Shown here: one piece after another, positions 1 through 7,800 of the stretch
Numbering within the stretch: position 1 is the first letter of the stretch
Layout of the letters: each line of letters starts with the position of its first letter
NCBI GenBank assembly: GCA_017998755.1
Contig: JAGOCL010000058.1
Span: 1 to 10,226 of the forward strand
From: Spirochaetota bacterium
Lineage (GTDB): Bacteria; Spirochaetota; GWE2-31-10; MWDO01
Reading direction: 5' to 3'
DNA: 10,226 bases
Position numbers and translations under genes: made by a program
Notes under the pieces: generated by a model
Seen by the model: the letters and a program-made list of their open reading frames with translations, nothing else
The model's database searches: none
What the model was told of the DNA's origin: nothing

Positions 1-994
1 TGACTTCCGGAAATATTACTCCGCCGTTACCCTCGCCGCCTATCTTCGAACCGATCTCCTCCATTTTCTCCGTAACGTTTATCTCGCCCGTCGGAACTCT
101 ATACGTCCGCTCGCCGTATTTTTTCACTACGTCTTCAACCATTCTTGAAGTACTGGTATTTATTACGACTTCAGTTTTTTTGCCGCGTTTAAAATATTGA
201 GAAACGGCTAACGCCAGAGTGTACTCTTCGGATAGTATCGTTCCGTCGGAGTCAGCCAAAACCAACCTGTCTCCGTCTGGATCAAGCGCAAATCCTATAT
301 CGACGTTCTTTGTTTTTATAAAATCGGTAAAAGTTACAAGATTAGCCGGCGTCGGTTCCGGCGGATGCGAAAAGTATCCCGTCGGCTCTATGTTTATGGC
401 TTCAATCTGGCAACCGAATTCTTTAAGCAATTTTATCGTATGTTCGCCGCCGGCGCCGTTTACCGTATCAAGAGCGACTTTGAGCTGTTTACTTTTAACA
501 AGTTCTTTATCAATCATCTCAGTTACGGTTTTGATATGCGTATTTGGAATATCAGCGTCCGCGCCGCGTTTCCCTATTTTATCATAACTAACAAATTTAA
601 AATTTTTATTATTGTAGATTTCGGATAATTTGGCAAATTCCGCCGGCGATATAAACTTACCTTTATTGTTCACAAGTTTTAGAGCGTTCCACTCCAAAGG
701 GTTGTGGCTTGCAGTAACTACTATACCGCCGGCGTATTTGTTTTTGGCTACTCCAAAAAGAACTACCGGAGTAGGAACTATGCCGATATCGACGACGTCT
801 CTTCCGCAGAAATTCATAACGCCGCATACGATATCTGTAACCATACTGCCCGTTACTCTCGAATCCCGCCCTATCAGTATCGGTCCGTCCTGCAGTATCA
901 TTGAAAACGCCGATAAGTAATCAGTCAAGATTTGCGGAGTCAACGAATCCCCTATTATTCCTCTAATACCGGATATTGACGCTTTTAACGACAT
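1..994 (-). CDS. glmM: Phosphoglucosamine mutase / phosphomannomutase family enzyme, 3' end cut by window
   Basis: This cytosolic alpha-D-phosphohexomutase most likely converts glucosamine-6-phosphate to glucosamine-1-phosphate on the way to UDP-GlcNAc, peptidoglycan and LPS. The frame is open from an ATG at 994 to the left edge, giving 331 residues of an expected 440-460; domain 4 and the stop lie outside. Visible motifs are an N-terminal SGIRG (8-12), the catalytic phosphoserine loop TASHNP (94-99, Ser96), the metal-binding loop DPDGDR (238-243) and the sugar-binding loop GGEGNGG (319-325). The last loop resembles the archaeal/Bacteroidota GlmM type rather than the GGEQSGH of E. coli GlmM. 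The start is supported by GGAG at 1002-1005, seven bases upstream. It follows ftsH after 44 bases on the same strand, so co-transcription is likely. A phosphomannomutase or phosphoglucomutase specificity cannot be excluded; the superfamily assignment is firm. Confidence 0.93.
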   Translation of the reverse strand, partial: MSLKASISGIRGIIGDSLTPQILTDYLSAFSMILQDGPILIGRDSRVTGSMVTDIVCGVMNFCGRDVVDIGIVPTPVVLFGVAKNKYAGGIVVTASHNPLEWNALKLVNNKGKFISPAEFAKLSEIYNNKNFKFVSYDKIGKRGADADIPNTHIKTVTEMIDKELVKSKQLKVALDTVNGAGGEHTIKLLKEFGCQIEAINIEPTGYFSHPPEPTPANLVTFTDFIKTKNVDIGFALDPDGDRLVLADSDGTILSEEYTLALAVSQYFKRGKKTEVVINTSTSRMVEDVVKKYGERTYRVPTGEINVTEKMEEIGSKIGGEGNGGVIFPEV

Positions 995-1001
995 AGGCGC
1001 G

Positions 1002-1005
1002 CTCC
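1002..1005 (-). promoter_or_regulatory. Shine-Dalgarno of the glmM-like gene
   Basis: The minus strand reads GGAG, seven bases before the ATG at 994. An out-of-frame ATG at 1007 overlaps this site, but its frame does not encode the mutase, so 994 is the start. Confidence 0.6.
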
Positions 1006-1038
1006 ATTATAGTAAAATTTATATATTGTTGTATATAT

Positions 1039-3042
1039 TTATACTTCTTTGTTTGTTTTTAGGTTTTCTTCTTCGATTTCTTCGTCCGTTTCATCATTAT
1101 TTGAACCTTCAGTATTTGCGCCGTTTTTATCCAAAATCGTTATAGAATTGATGTTATTCTTAGGAGTTATCCCCAGAAATCCATATATCTCTTCCGCGTC
1201 GAGAGTCTCTTTTTCAAATAGTTTTTCGGCAAGTTTTATAAGATTATCTTTATTCTGACTAAGTATATCTTTCGCTCTGTTGTACTGCTCGGTAATAACG
1301 AGTTTTATCTCTGAGTCGATAACTTCTGCAGTCTTTTCCGAATAATCTTTGTGAGTGGCTATCTCCTTACCTATAAAAATCGGCTCGTCTTTTTGCCCGT
1401 AAGATATAGGTCCCAATTTATCGTTCATACCCCACTGCGTTACCATCTTTCGGGCTAATTCCGACGCTCGACTAATATCGTTCATCGCTCCGGTGCAGAT
1501 ATCTCCGATTATTAACTCTTCGGCTACTCTCCCCCCCATAAATATACAGATATTGTCTAATATTTTGAGTTTGGATAAATGAAATTCGTCGTTATCGGGA
1601 AGCATCGACGTAACCCCTAGCGCCATCCCTCTCGGTATAATAGAAACTTTATGTATCGGATCTGCGTTTTCGACAAACATCCCAACGATTGTATGTCCCG
1701 CTTCGTGGTAACTTGTTATCTTTTTATCTTTCGGCGGGATAAGCTTAGATTTTCTGGCTACCCCCATCAACGCTTTATCTCTGGATTCTTCAAATTCCTC
1801 CATTGACACTTTGCTCTTTCCCAATCTCGCGGCGAGTAAAGCCGCCTCGTTTACCATATTCGCTATGTCCGCTCCGGAAAATCCCGGAGTAGATCTGGCT
1901 AATCTCTGCAAATCGACTTTCTTTGATAGCGCGACTTTCTTGGTATGAATTTTAAATATCTCCTCGCGTCCCTTGACGTCCGGGTTGTCGACGACGACTT
2001 GTCTATCAAATCTTCCCGGTCTAAGCAACGCCGGATCTAATACGTCCGGTCTATTTGTAGCCGCGACAAGAATAACCCCAATCGTCGGATCAAATCCGTC
2101 CATTTCGACAAGAAGCTGATTTAGCGTTTGCTCTCTTTCGTCGTGTCCGCCGCCGTATCCGGCGCCTCTGGTCCTTCCGACGGCGTCAAGCTCGTCGATA
2201 AACAGTATGCATGGGGCGTTTTTTCGGCCTTGATCAAACAAGTCGCGGACTCTCGAAGCTCCGACGCCGACAAACATCTCAAGAAAGTCCGAACCGCTCA
2301 TATAAAAAAACGGCACAGCGGCTTCTCCGGCGACGGCTCGGGCAAGAAGGGTCTTTCCCGTTCCGGGAGGTCCTACGAGTAGTACCCCTTTTGGTATCTT
2401 TGCGCCGATTCTGGTAAATCTATGCGGATCTTTCAGAAATTCTATAACTTCTGATAGCTCCATTTTCGCCTCGTCCACGCCTGCCACATCGTTAAACGTA
2501 AATTTTTCTTTCGGATCGTATTTCTTCGCTTTAGACTTGCCGAAAGAAAAAGCTTTATTCCCTTGTCCTTGAAATTGGCGGAACATCATCCATACGACAA
2601 ATACCAAAACAAGTATAGGCAGAATATTGAACAAAAACATCGTAAAAAAGGGATTTTGATCTGGTTCGGTCTTAAATATGATATTATTTTCATTAAGAAG
2701 TCTGTAAAGCTCGCCGTTGTCCCAAATTGGCGGTATCATCGTGGTAAATTCTATATCTGCCGAAGCGCCTTTTCTGTAAATTCCCGATATTTTCCCGTTT
2801 TCCATAATAAGAAGAGGTTTGCCTATATCGGATATAATTCTACCGTCTTCTTCTTTTATTAATGATATAAATTCATTATAAGAAATCGTATTGTTAGTTT
2901 GATATTGAGTGTAGAAAAAATACATTAATATAATAGCCGCTAAAGCGATCCCGACGAGAGCCATTCTACCGGGTCCCCCCGGAGTTTGCCGATCTTGCGG
3001 TATCTTTGGATCTATTTTCTTTTTATCGTTGCCGTCGCTCAA
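1039..3042 (-). CDS. ftsH: ATP-dependent zinc metalloprotease FtsH
   Basis: FtsH is a hexameric inner-membrane AAA+ protease that extracts and degrades misfolded membrane proteins and regulatory proteins. The 667 residues show the full family layout: TM1 about 27-47, a periplasmic domain about 48-132, TM2 about 133-153, then the AAA module with Walker A GPPGTGKT (224-231), Walker B ILFIDE (279-284) and the second region of homology about 328-347 ending in RPGRFDR. The protease domain has the zinc motif HEAGH (446-450), and Asp522 in the following NDI segment fits as third zinc ligand. The C-terminus is a low-complexity acidic tail (about 640-667). All catalytic residues are present. The start is TTG at 3042 with AGGAG six bases upstream; the first in-frame ATG (Met27) would remove the cytoplasmic N-terminus and start at TM1, so TTG is preferred. 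The usual neighbour folP is absent and the glmM-like gene follows directly. Confidence 0.98.
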   Translation of the reverse strand: MSDGNDKKKIDPKIPQDRQTPGGPGRMALVGIALAAIILMYFFYTQYQTNNTISYNEFISLIKEEDGRIISDIGKPLLIMENGKISGIYRKGASADIEFTTMIPPIWDNGELYRLLNENNIIFKTEPDQNPFFTMFLFNILPILVLVFVVWMMFRQFQGQGNKAFSFGKSKAKKYDPKEKFTFNDVAGVDEAKMELSEVIEFLKDPHRFTRIGAKIPKGVLLVGPPGTGKTLLARAVAGEAAVPFFYMSGSDFLEMFVGVGASRVRDLFDQGRKNAPCILFIDELDAVGRTRGAGYGGGHDEREQTLNQLLVEMDGFDPTIGVILVAATNRPDVLDPALLRPGRFDRQVVVDNPDVKGREEIFKIHTKKVALSKKVDLQRLARSTPGFSGADIANMVNEAALLAARLGKSKVSMEEFEESRDKALMGVARKSKLIPPKDKKITSYHEAGHTIVGMFVENADPIHKVSIIPRGMALGVTSMLPDNDEFHLSKLKILDNICIFMGGRVAEELIIGDICTGAMNDISRASELARKMVTQWGMNDKLGPISYGQKDEPIFIGKEIATHKDYSEKTAEVIDSEIKLVITEQYNRAKDILSQNKDNLIKLAEKLFEKETLDAEEIYGFLGITPKNNINSITILDKNGANTEGSNNDETDEEIEEENLKTNKEV

Positions 3043-3048
3043 TTTGTT

Positions 3049-3053
3049 CTCCT
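3049..3053 (-). promoter_or_regulatory. Shine-Dalgarno of ftsH, supports the TTG start
   Basis: The minus strand reads AGGAG here, with a six-base spacer before TTG at 3042-3040. No ATG lies at a suitable distance, so this site decides the start codon of ftsH. Confidence 0.75.
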
Positions 3054-3092
3054 GAATATATTCTGATTATCTATTAATTATTTTTTTTATAG

Positions 3093-3120
3093 ATTATATG
3101 AAATTAACCTTTTTTGATAA
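3093..3120 (-). promoter_or_regulatory. Candidate sigma-70 promoter of ftsH
   Basis: In the 87-base gap between the CotH gene and ftsH the minus strand has a perfect TATAAT (3093-3098). Sixteen bases upstream is TTATCA (3115-3120), which matches the -35 consensus at four of six positions. Transcription would begin near 3086, leaving a leader of about 44 bases before the TTG. The region is very AT-rich, so chance matches are easy; the position just upstream of a gene likely to need its own expression is what makes it credible. Confidence 0.4.
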
Positions 3121-3129
3121 AAAAGACAA

Positions 3130-4548
3130 CTAATTTACAAAATAATTATATGAAGCTTCTTCAATTGTTTTGATTCTTGTTTTAAAATAATTGGCTTCCG
3201 GATACGCTCCAGAATCGTCGCCCGATAGAAGTCTGTAAAATGCGGCGTTTCCCCATTTTGCAGGTTTATCTTCTATAACGTCGGCTTTACCAAGATCGTT
3301 TTTAACGAAAGGCGCTATCGTCTCTTGCCATTTTTGTATACGCGCCGCGCTTTTATCCGCGTCGAAATAGTCGTTTTCCTTTTTAATCAATTCTTTAAGG
3401 TAGCGGTTATATCTATCGCGGTATTTTTTTACCGATAATATTTTATCGATTAACGGAGCTTTTACAGCTCCCCATTTAAAAGGATCCTGCAAACCGGAGT
3501 TTTTGACAATTAGCGAGGTTCCAAGAGTATTATCGTAGTCGTACGGGATAAAATAACCTTTACCTTTATCGTCAAAGTAGAGATAGTAATTGTTCCCGTT
3601 ATTCGCCCAGTAATCGTCCCACATACCGACTGCGACGTTTACAGCCTGCGCTTTAAGAAACAGATCAACGTCGAAATTTTTCTCGATCCAGACGGCGAAA
3701 CTCCACCCCTTCAATTTATTGAGGTTTCTCATAAATTCGACAAGTTTGTTTTTAGCTCTGTCAAAATCTTTTTTATTAGTCTTAAGATCGTAATTCACGC
3801 GGCGTTTTGTTCCGTCCGGATCTTCGATCCCAATCCCATTAAGACTTCGTAGATTCGCTCCCCACAAACACTTCCAAAGATCGCCGTTATCCGAGTTCTT
3901 ATTAGCGTTAAACCTCGTTTTGACAAATTGTTTATCGACCGGCTCTACCATTTCGTATAGTCCGTAATATACGGGGCTTTCCTCCTCGGCGAATTTCAAA
4001 TAGAGACGGCAATAACTCGATCTAGGCGCGGTAAATACTCCGAACCGATGAAACAGGTCGTAGCAATATATCTCTCTGACAAACATCGAATCGTCTTTGA
4101 ACCATTTGAGATTTAACGAAGTCAAAGTATGAAAATCAGCTTTATGGTATTCGTTGAAATCCACCCGAAAATGAACGAGTCTGTAGTCCGGTTGCTCGGC
4201 GTTATGCTCCTCCCCTTTTTTACCTTCGGGTCTCCTCCTGCTGAGATTGCCTCTTATCCTGAACCCCGCTTCGTTGATTGTTTCGACAACGCCGTTTTTC
4301 TCAAAAACAAAATCGCACGGAACGTCTTTTTCGTTTCTTGGGTCTTCGTCAAAATTGAGGAGTATTTTATTCCAATTCTCCGTGTTTATATTGATCGTTA
4401 TCTTCGGTACCGATTCGATATCAAAAACATAAGAAGACGCGCTCCATCTTTTATCCGAAATAAAATATTTATCCGCCGCGCAAAGCGGTAAATTTTGAAC
4501 CGATATTACCGCTATTATCGACAAAAAGAAAGCATATTTTTTCATCAT
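3130..4548 (-). CDS. Secreted CotH-family protein kinase homologue
   Basis: This is a 472-residue CotH-family (spore coat protein H kinase) protein. It begins with a signal peptide: KK at 3-4, a hydrophobic stretch about 6-23, and a likely cleavage in the CAAD segment (23-26). It should therefore act outside the cytoplasm, probably in the periplasm. Family landmarks are RIRGN (97-101), the GLYEMVEPVDKQF block (196-208) and the active-site stretch from GMWDDYW (308-314) through NNYYLYFDD (319-327) to IPYDYDNTLG (334-343). The Asp residues in DDYW and DYD correspond to the catalytic and metal-binding acids of CotH kinases, so the fold looks active. CotH of Bacillus phosphorylates coat proteins; the substrate here is unknown, and no serine-rich partner is encoded nearby. 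It starts 8 bases after the PII-like gene, whose TAG stop overlaps its Shine-Dalgarno sequence, implying translational coupling. ATG codons at 4548 and 4545 are both possible starts. Confidence 0.87.
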   Translation of the reverse strand: MMKKYAFFLSIIAVISVQNLPLCAADKYFISDKRWSASSYVFDIESVPKITININTENWNKILLNFDEDPRNEKDVPCDFVFEKNGVVETINEAGFRIRGNLSRRRPEGKKGEEHNAEQPDYRLVHFRVDFNEYHKADFHTLTSLNLKWFKDDSMFVREIYCYDLFHRFGVFTAPRSSYCRLYLKFAEEESPVYYGLYEMVEPVDKQFVKTRFNANKNSDNGDLWKCLWGANLRSLNGIGIEDPDGTKRRVNYDLKTNKKDFDRAKNKLVEFMRNLNKLKGWSFAVWIEKNFDVDLFLKAQAVNVAVGMWDDYWANNGNNYYLYFDDKGKGYFIPYDYDNTLGTSLIVKNSGLQDPFKWGAVKAPLIDKILSVKKYRDRYNRYLKELIKKENDYFDADKSAARIQKWQETIAPFVKNDLGKADVIEDKPAKWGNAAFYRLLSGDDSGAYPEANYFKTRIKTIEEASYNYFVN

Positions 4549-4553
4549 AAAAT

Positions 4554-4558
4554 TTCCT
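4554..4558 (-). promoter_or_regulatory. Shine-Dalgarno of the CotH gene overlapping the upstream stop
   Basis: The minus strand reads AGGAA here, five bases before the first ATG at 4548. Its first two bases are the last two of the TAG stop (4559-4557) of the PII-like gene. This overlap supports translational coupling of the two genes. Confidence 0.65.
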
Positions 4559-4847
4559 ATACCGAACAGATAAGTTCGGATTCAAACATTTTTACCCCTT
4601 CGTCGCGGAATACGAGTTTAATCTCGGATATGCAGTTTTTTATTATATCCGCTTCGTTTTCGTCGCAATAAACGATTAGCAAGAAGTTCTCTTCCGGCCA
4701 TGTATGATCCCCCATTCTCGGCCCCGAACTCCCTACTCCGTGAACCGCAGGTATTTTTGTGTACATATTAACGACGTTATTCTTCTTAAACATATCGAAC
4801 AGATCTTCTTCAATCGATCGGTTCCCAATTATTTCTAGTCTCTTCAT
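4557..4847 (-). CDS. PII-like protein of the PG0541 transporter-associated family
   Basis: This 96-residue cytosolic protein lacks a signal peptide or membrane segment. Its pattern fits the ferredoxin-like PII fold: a first strand MKRLEIIGN, a helix about 12-23, a second strand about 26-31, a glycine-rich loop about 34-50 (GVGSSGPRMGDHTW) where PII proteins carry the T-loop, a strong strand FLLIVYC (55-61), a helix about 63-73 and a final strand. The family is known from Porphyromonas PG0541, downstream of an RND efflux cluster, and this gene sits in the same place, 36 bases after the permease. I infer a small-molecule-sensing regulator that may bind the pump; no ligand is established from the sequence. 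The ATG at 4847 follows a purine-rich AAGGGGG. The classical PII tyrosine-loop signature is not evident, so it is unlikely to be GlnB or GlnK. Confidence 0.78.
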   Translation of the reverse strand: MKRLEIIGNRSIEEDLFDMFKKNNVVNMYTKIPAVHGVGSSGPRMGDHTWPEENFLLIVYCDENEADIIKNCISEIKLVFRDEGVKMFESELICSV

Positions 4848-4883
4848 AGTACCCCCTTGTTAGTATTTCCACCCAATGCCAAA

Positions 4884-7800
4884 TTATAGTTTCGCTTCGC
4901 TGAGTTTCTTCTTTCTATACTGCATACGTTTTTCTTTTTTAACCGCTTTTTTAGCTTCACTTTTGGCTCTCATTTGGTAAAAAATCGAGTAAATCGACGG
5001 TATCAAAAACAACGTCATAAGCGTACTTACCGTTAATCCCCCCAAAACCGTTAACGCAAGAGGCTGACTTAAGTCCGACCCTTCCCCTTTCACAAAAGCC
5101 ATAGGCCCCAGACCAAGTACGGTAGTTAGCGTCGTCATTAATATCGGTCTTAACCTATTGCCGCCCGCTTCAACCATAGCGTCGAATATTGACATATTTC
5201 TCTCGATTAGCATATTCGCGTAGTCCACAAGAATAATACCGTTATTTACTACGATTCCGACTAATACTATAAGCCCTACGGCGGTAAATATGCTAAATTT
5301 CTGACCCGTAGCCAAATATATCAGAATAACGCCGATCAAACACAGCGGAATAGTGAAGAATATAATAAAAGGATCGAGGAAAGACTCAAACTGCGCCGCC
5401 ATTATTCCGAATACCAAAGCGATCGAGATAATTAGTATAAAAAAGAATTTCTGAAAATATTTCATCATCTCTGCAAAATCGCCGGAAAACTCTATAACCG
5501 TTTCGTCGTCTTGAGGAATTTCTTGATTAATTAACTTTCGGACTCTTAACTCAACTTCGTTTAGTTTAACTCCAGGTTTGATACCGCCGGTAACGTGAAC
5601 GACTCGCGTCTGATTTTCTCGCCTTATGCTAACGGGTCCTGTCGTTTTCACAAATTGAGCGAAGCTCGAAAACGGAATTCTTTTGCCCATACTGCTAACG
5701 ACAAATATCTTCTCAAGATCCGGTAGAGCGTCTTTGTCTTCTTTTTCAAGAATTACCAAAATATCGTATTCAGACCCCCCCTCTCTGAAAGTCGAAGCCG
5801 TTACGCCGGCAATGTTAGCTCTCAGTTCTGTCCCTATCGAAGCCATATTTAACCCTAGGGAGTACGCTTTATCTCTATCTATAGATATCTCGATCTGAGG
5901 AAGTCCGTCTTTCATGTCTATTACCGGCTCGGTAACTTCGGGAACGTTATTTTTAAGAAGTTCTTTAATTTTTTCAGCTACATATCTCGCTTTATCCAAA
6001 TCGTTGGTCTTCACTATAATATCTATCGGCGACTTCCTTAGCCCCATACCGGATCTGGAAAAAGTAAAAATTGCCGAAGGAAAATCGTTAAAATGTTTTC
6101 TTAATTTTTCTTTGATTGTAAAAGAATCTTCAACTCTCTCGGCGTACGGAGGTAAAGTAATCATAATTTTACCTTTATTTGACTGGGAAGCTCCCATAAA
6201 TCCCATAAACCCCTTTTCGCCTGTTGAAGTTACTATTTTTTTGTAAGATTTAACTTCGCTTTTTACCGTCAGCTCAATTTGGTTCATAATATCCTTAGTC
6301 TCTTCAAGCGTTGTTCCGATAGGAAGTTCAACTTCGACCGAAACCGAATCCTCGCCCGATTGAGGCATAAACTCAAAACCGGCTATCGGAATTAAAAACA
6401 TTACAGATATAAATATCGCAACCATTATAATAATAGTAACGGCTTTATGTTTCAACACAAATTTCAAAGCGTTTTTATAGCCGTTACTGAGACCCGTCCA
6501 AAATTTTTCAAGAAAATCGTCTAATATTTTGAGAATTCCGGTAAGGGGCTCCTCCATTCGGGAAGAAATCTGAAAATACTTGCTAGTCAATACCGGAACA
6601 AGAAATATCGCTACCAATAACGACGAGACAAGCGATATAACGACGGTAAAAGCCAGCCCAGAAAAAAGCTCCCCGATCATTCCCAATTGATCTTTAAACA
6701 TAACAATCGGAGCGAATACGCAAATAGTAGTAAGCGTCGAAGCGGAAATAGCCGTCATCATCTCCTGACTGCCTAATATAGCCGCAATCGACGCTTTTGC
6801 CCCTTTTTCCCTATACCGGTAAATGTTTTCGAGTATTACGATCGAATTATCGACTAACATTCCGACGCCTAGAGCAAGCCCCGTTAAGGTCATCAAATTC
6901 AAGGTAAGGTTAAAGAAATACATTAACATAAGAGTTATTACAACCGATAAAGGGATCGATATACCAATTATAAAAACGCTTTTTATGCTTCTCAAAAATA
7001 AAAACAGTATCAAAACGGCTAAGAGCGCGCCCGAAACGACTGAATTAACAACTGTATTAAGGGACGTTCGTATGATTTTAGTGGTATCGTTGACGACTTC
7101 GATTTTAATACCGTTAGGCAACTCTTTTTTTATTTTTTCCAGTCTCGCCAAAACGTTATCGGCGGTTTTTACAGAATTTGTTCCGCTCTGTTTCTGTATC
7201 CTTATATATACGCCGGGATTACCGTCGATAAGCACGGTATTCTCTTCGTCTTTAAGTCCGTCGTAAACGTCCGCTATATCGCGTAGTCTTATAGGAATAG
7301 TCGAATTCATATTAACCGCAGTCATCGGATTAACGCCGCTTAGACCTTTATATCCGACTACCGTGTTTTTTATCTGCTCTATATCGGTATATTCGCCGGC
7401 CGTCCTCACCAAATAATTCATATTACCTTCGGTTATACTGCCGGCGCTAATCTGAATATTCTGCCCTCTAAGCATATTTGATATTTGAGTCAAAGTGAGA
7501 TTATACGCTTCGAGGCGGTTCTGCGAAATCTCGACTCGTATCATTCGCTCCCTTCCGCCGGAAACGCCCGCCATAGCGACCCCCTCGACTTGCTCCAGCC
7601 GGGGTTGAATAATATCTTCGGATATCTTCAATAACTCTTCCGGAGTCCTGACGCCGGTTACCGCTAAAAACAAAATCGGCATCATAGCCGGATCAAATTT
7701 GAATATCATCGGCGTTTCTGCGTCCTCCGGCAAATATTTGCGGACAAACTCAAGTTTATCGCGAACGTCGTTCGCCGCTTCGGACATATCCGTCCCCCAC

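Noticed and set aside
1006..1011. TATAAT just upstream of the glmM-like gene as a promoter
   Set aside because: It overlaps the ribosome-binding site, and transcription would start about five bases before the ATG, losing the Shine-Dalgarno. The -35 match is weak.
3109..3125. Possible terminator after the CotH gene (CTTTTTT, 3-base loop, AAAAAAG)
   Set aside because: The stem is almost all A-T pairs, and no U-tract follows it in the direction of transcription, so it is not a credible intrinsic terminator.
4557..4847. PII-like gene as glnB or glnK
   Set aside because: The length and loop sequence differ from canonical PII, and the neighbour is an RND pump rather than amtB or glnA.
4883..4888. 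TATAAT at the end of the permease gene as a promoter for the PII-like gene
   Set aside because: I see no good -35 element at the right distance, and the short gap fits co-transcription; a chance match in AT-rich sequence is more likely.
6823..7266. Plus-strand open frame opposite the permease gene, and similar plus-strand frames at 219-587, 4129-4491, 5914-6246 and 9027-9299
   Set aside because: Each lies opposite a well-supported minus-strand gene or mostly overlaps one, and the translations show no recognisable domain.
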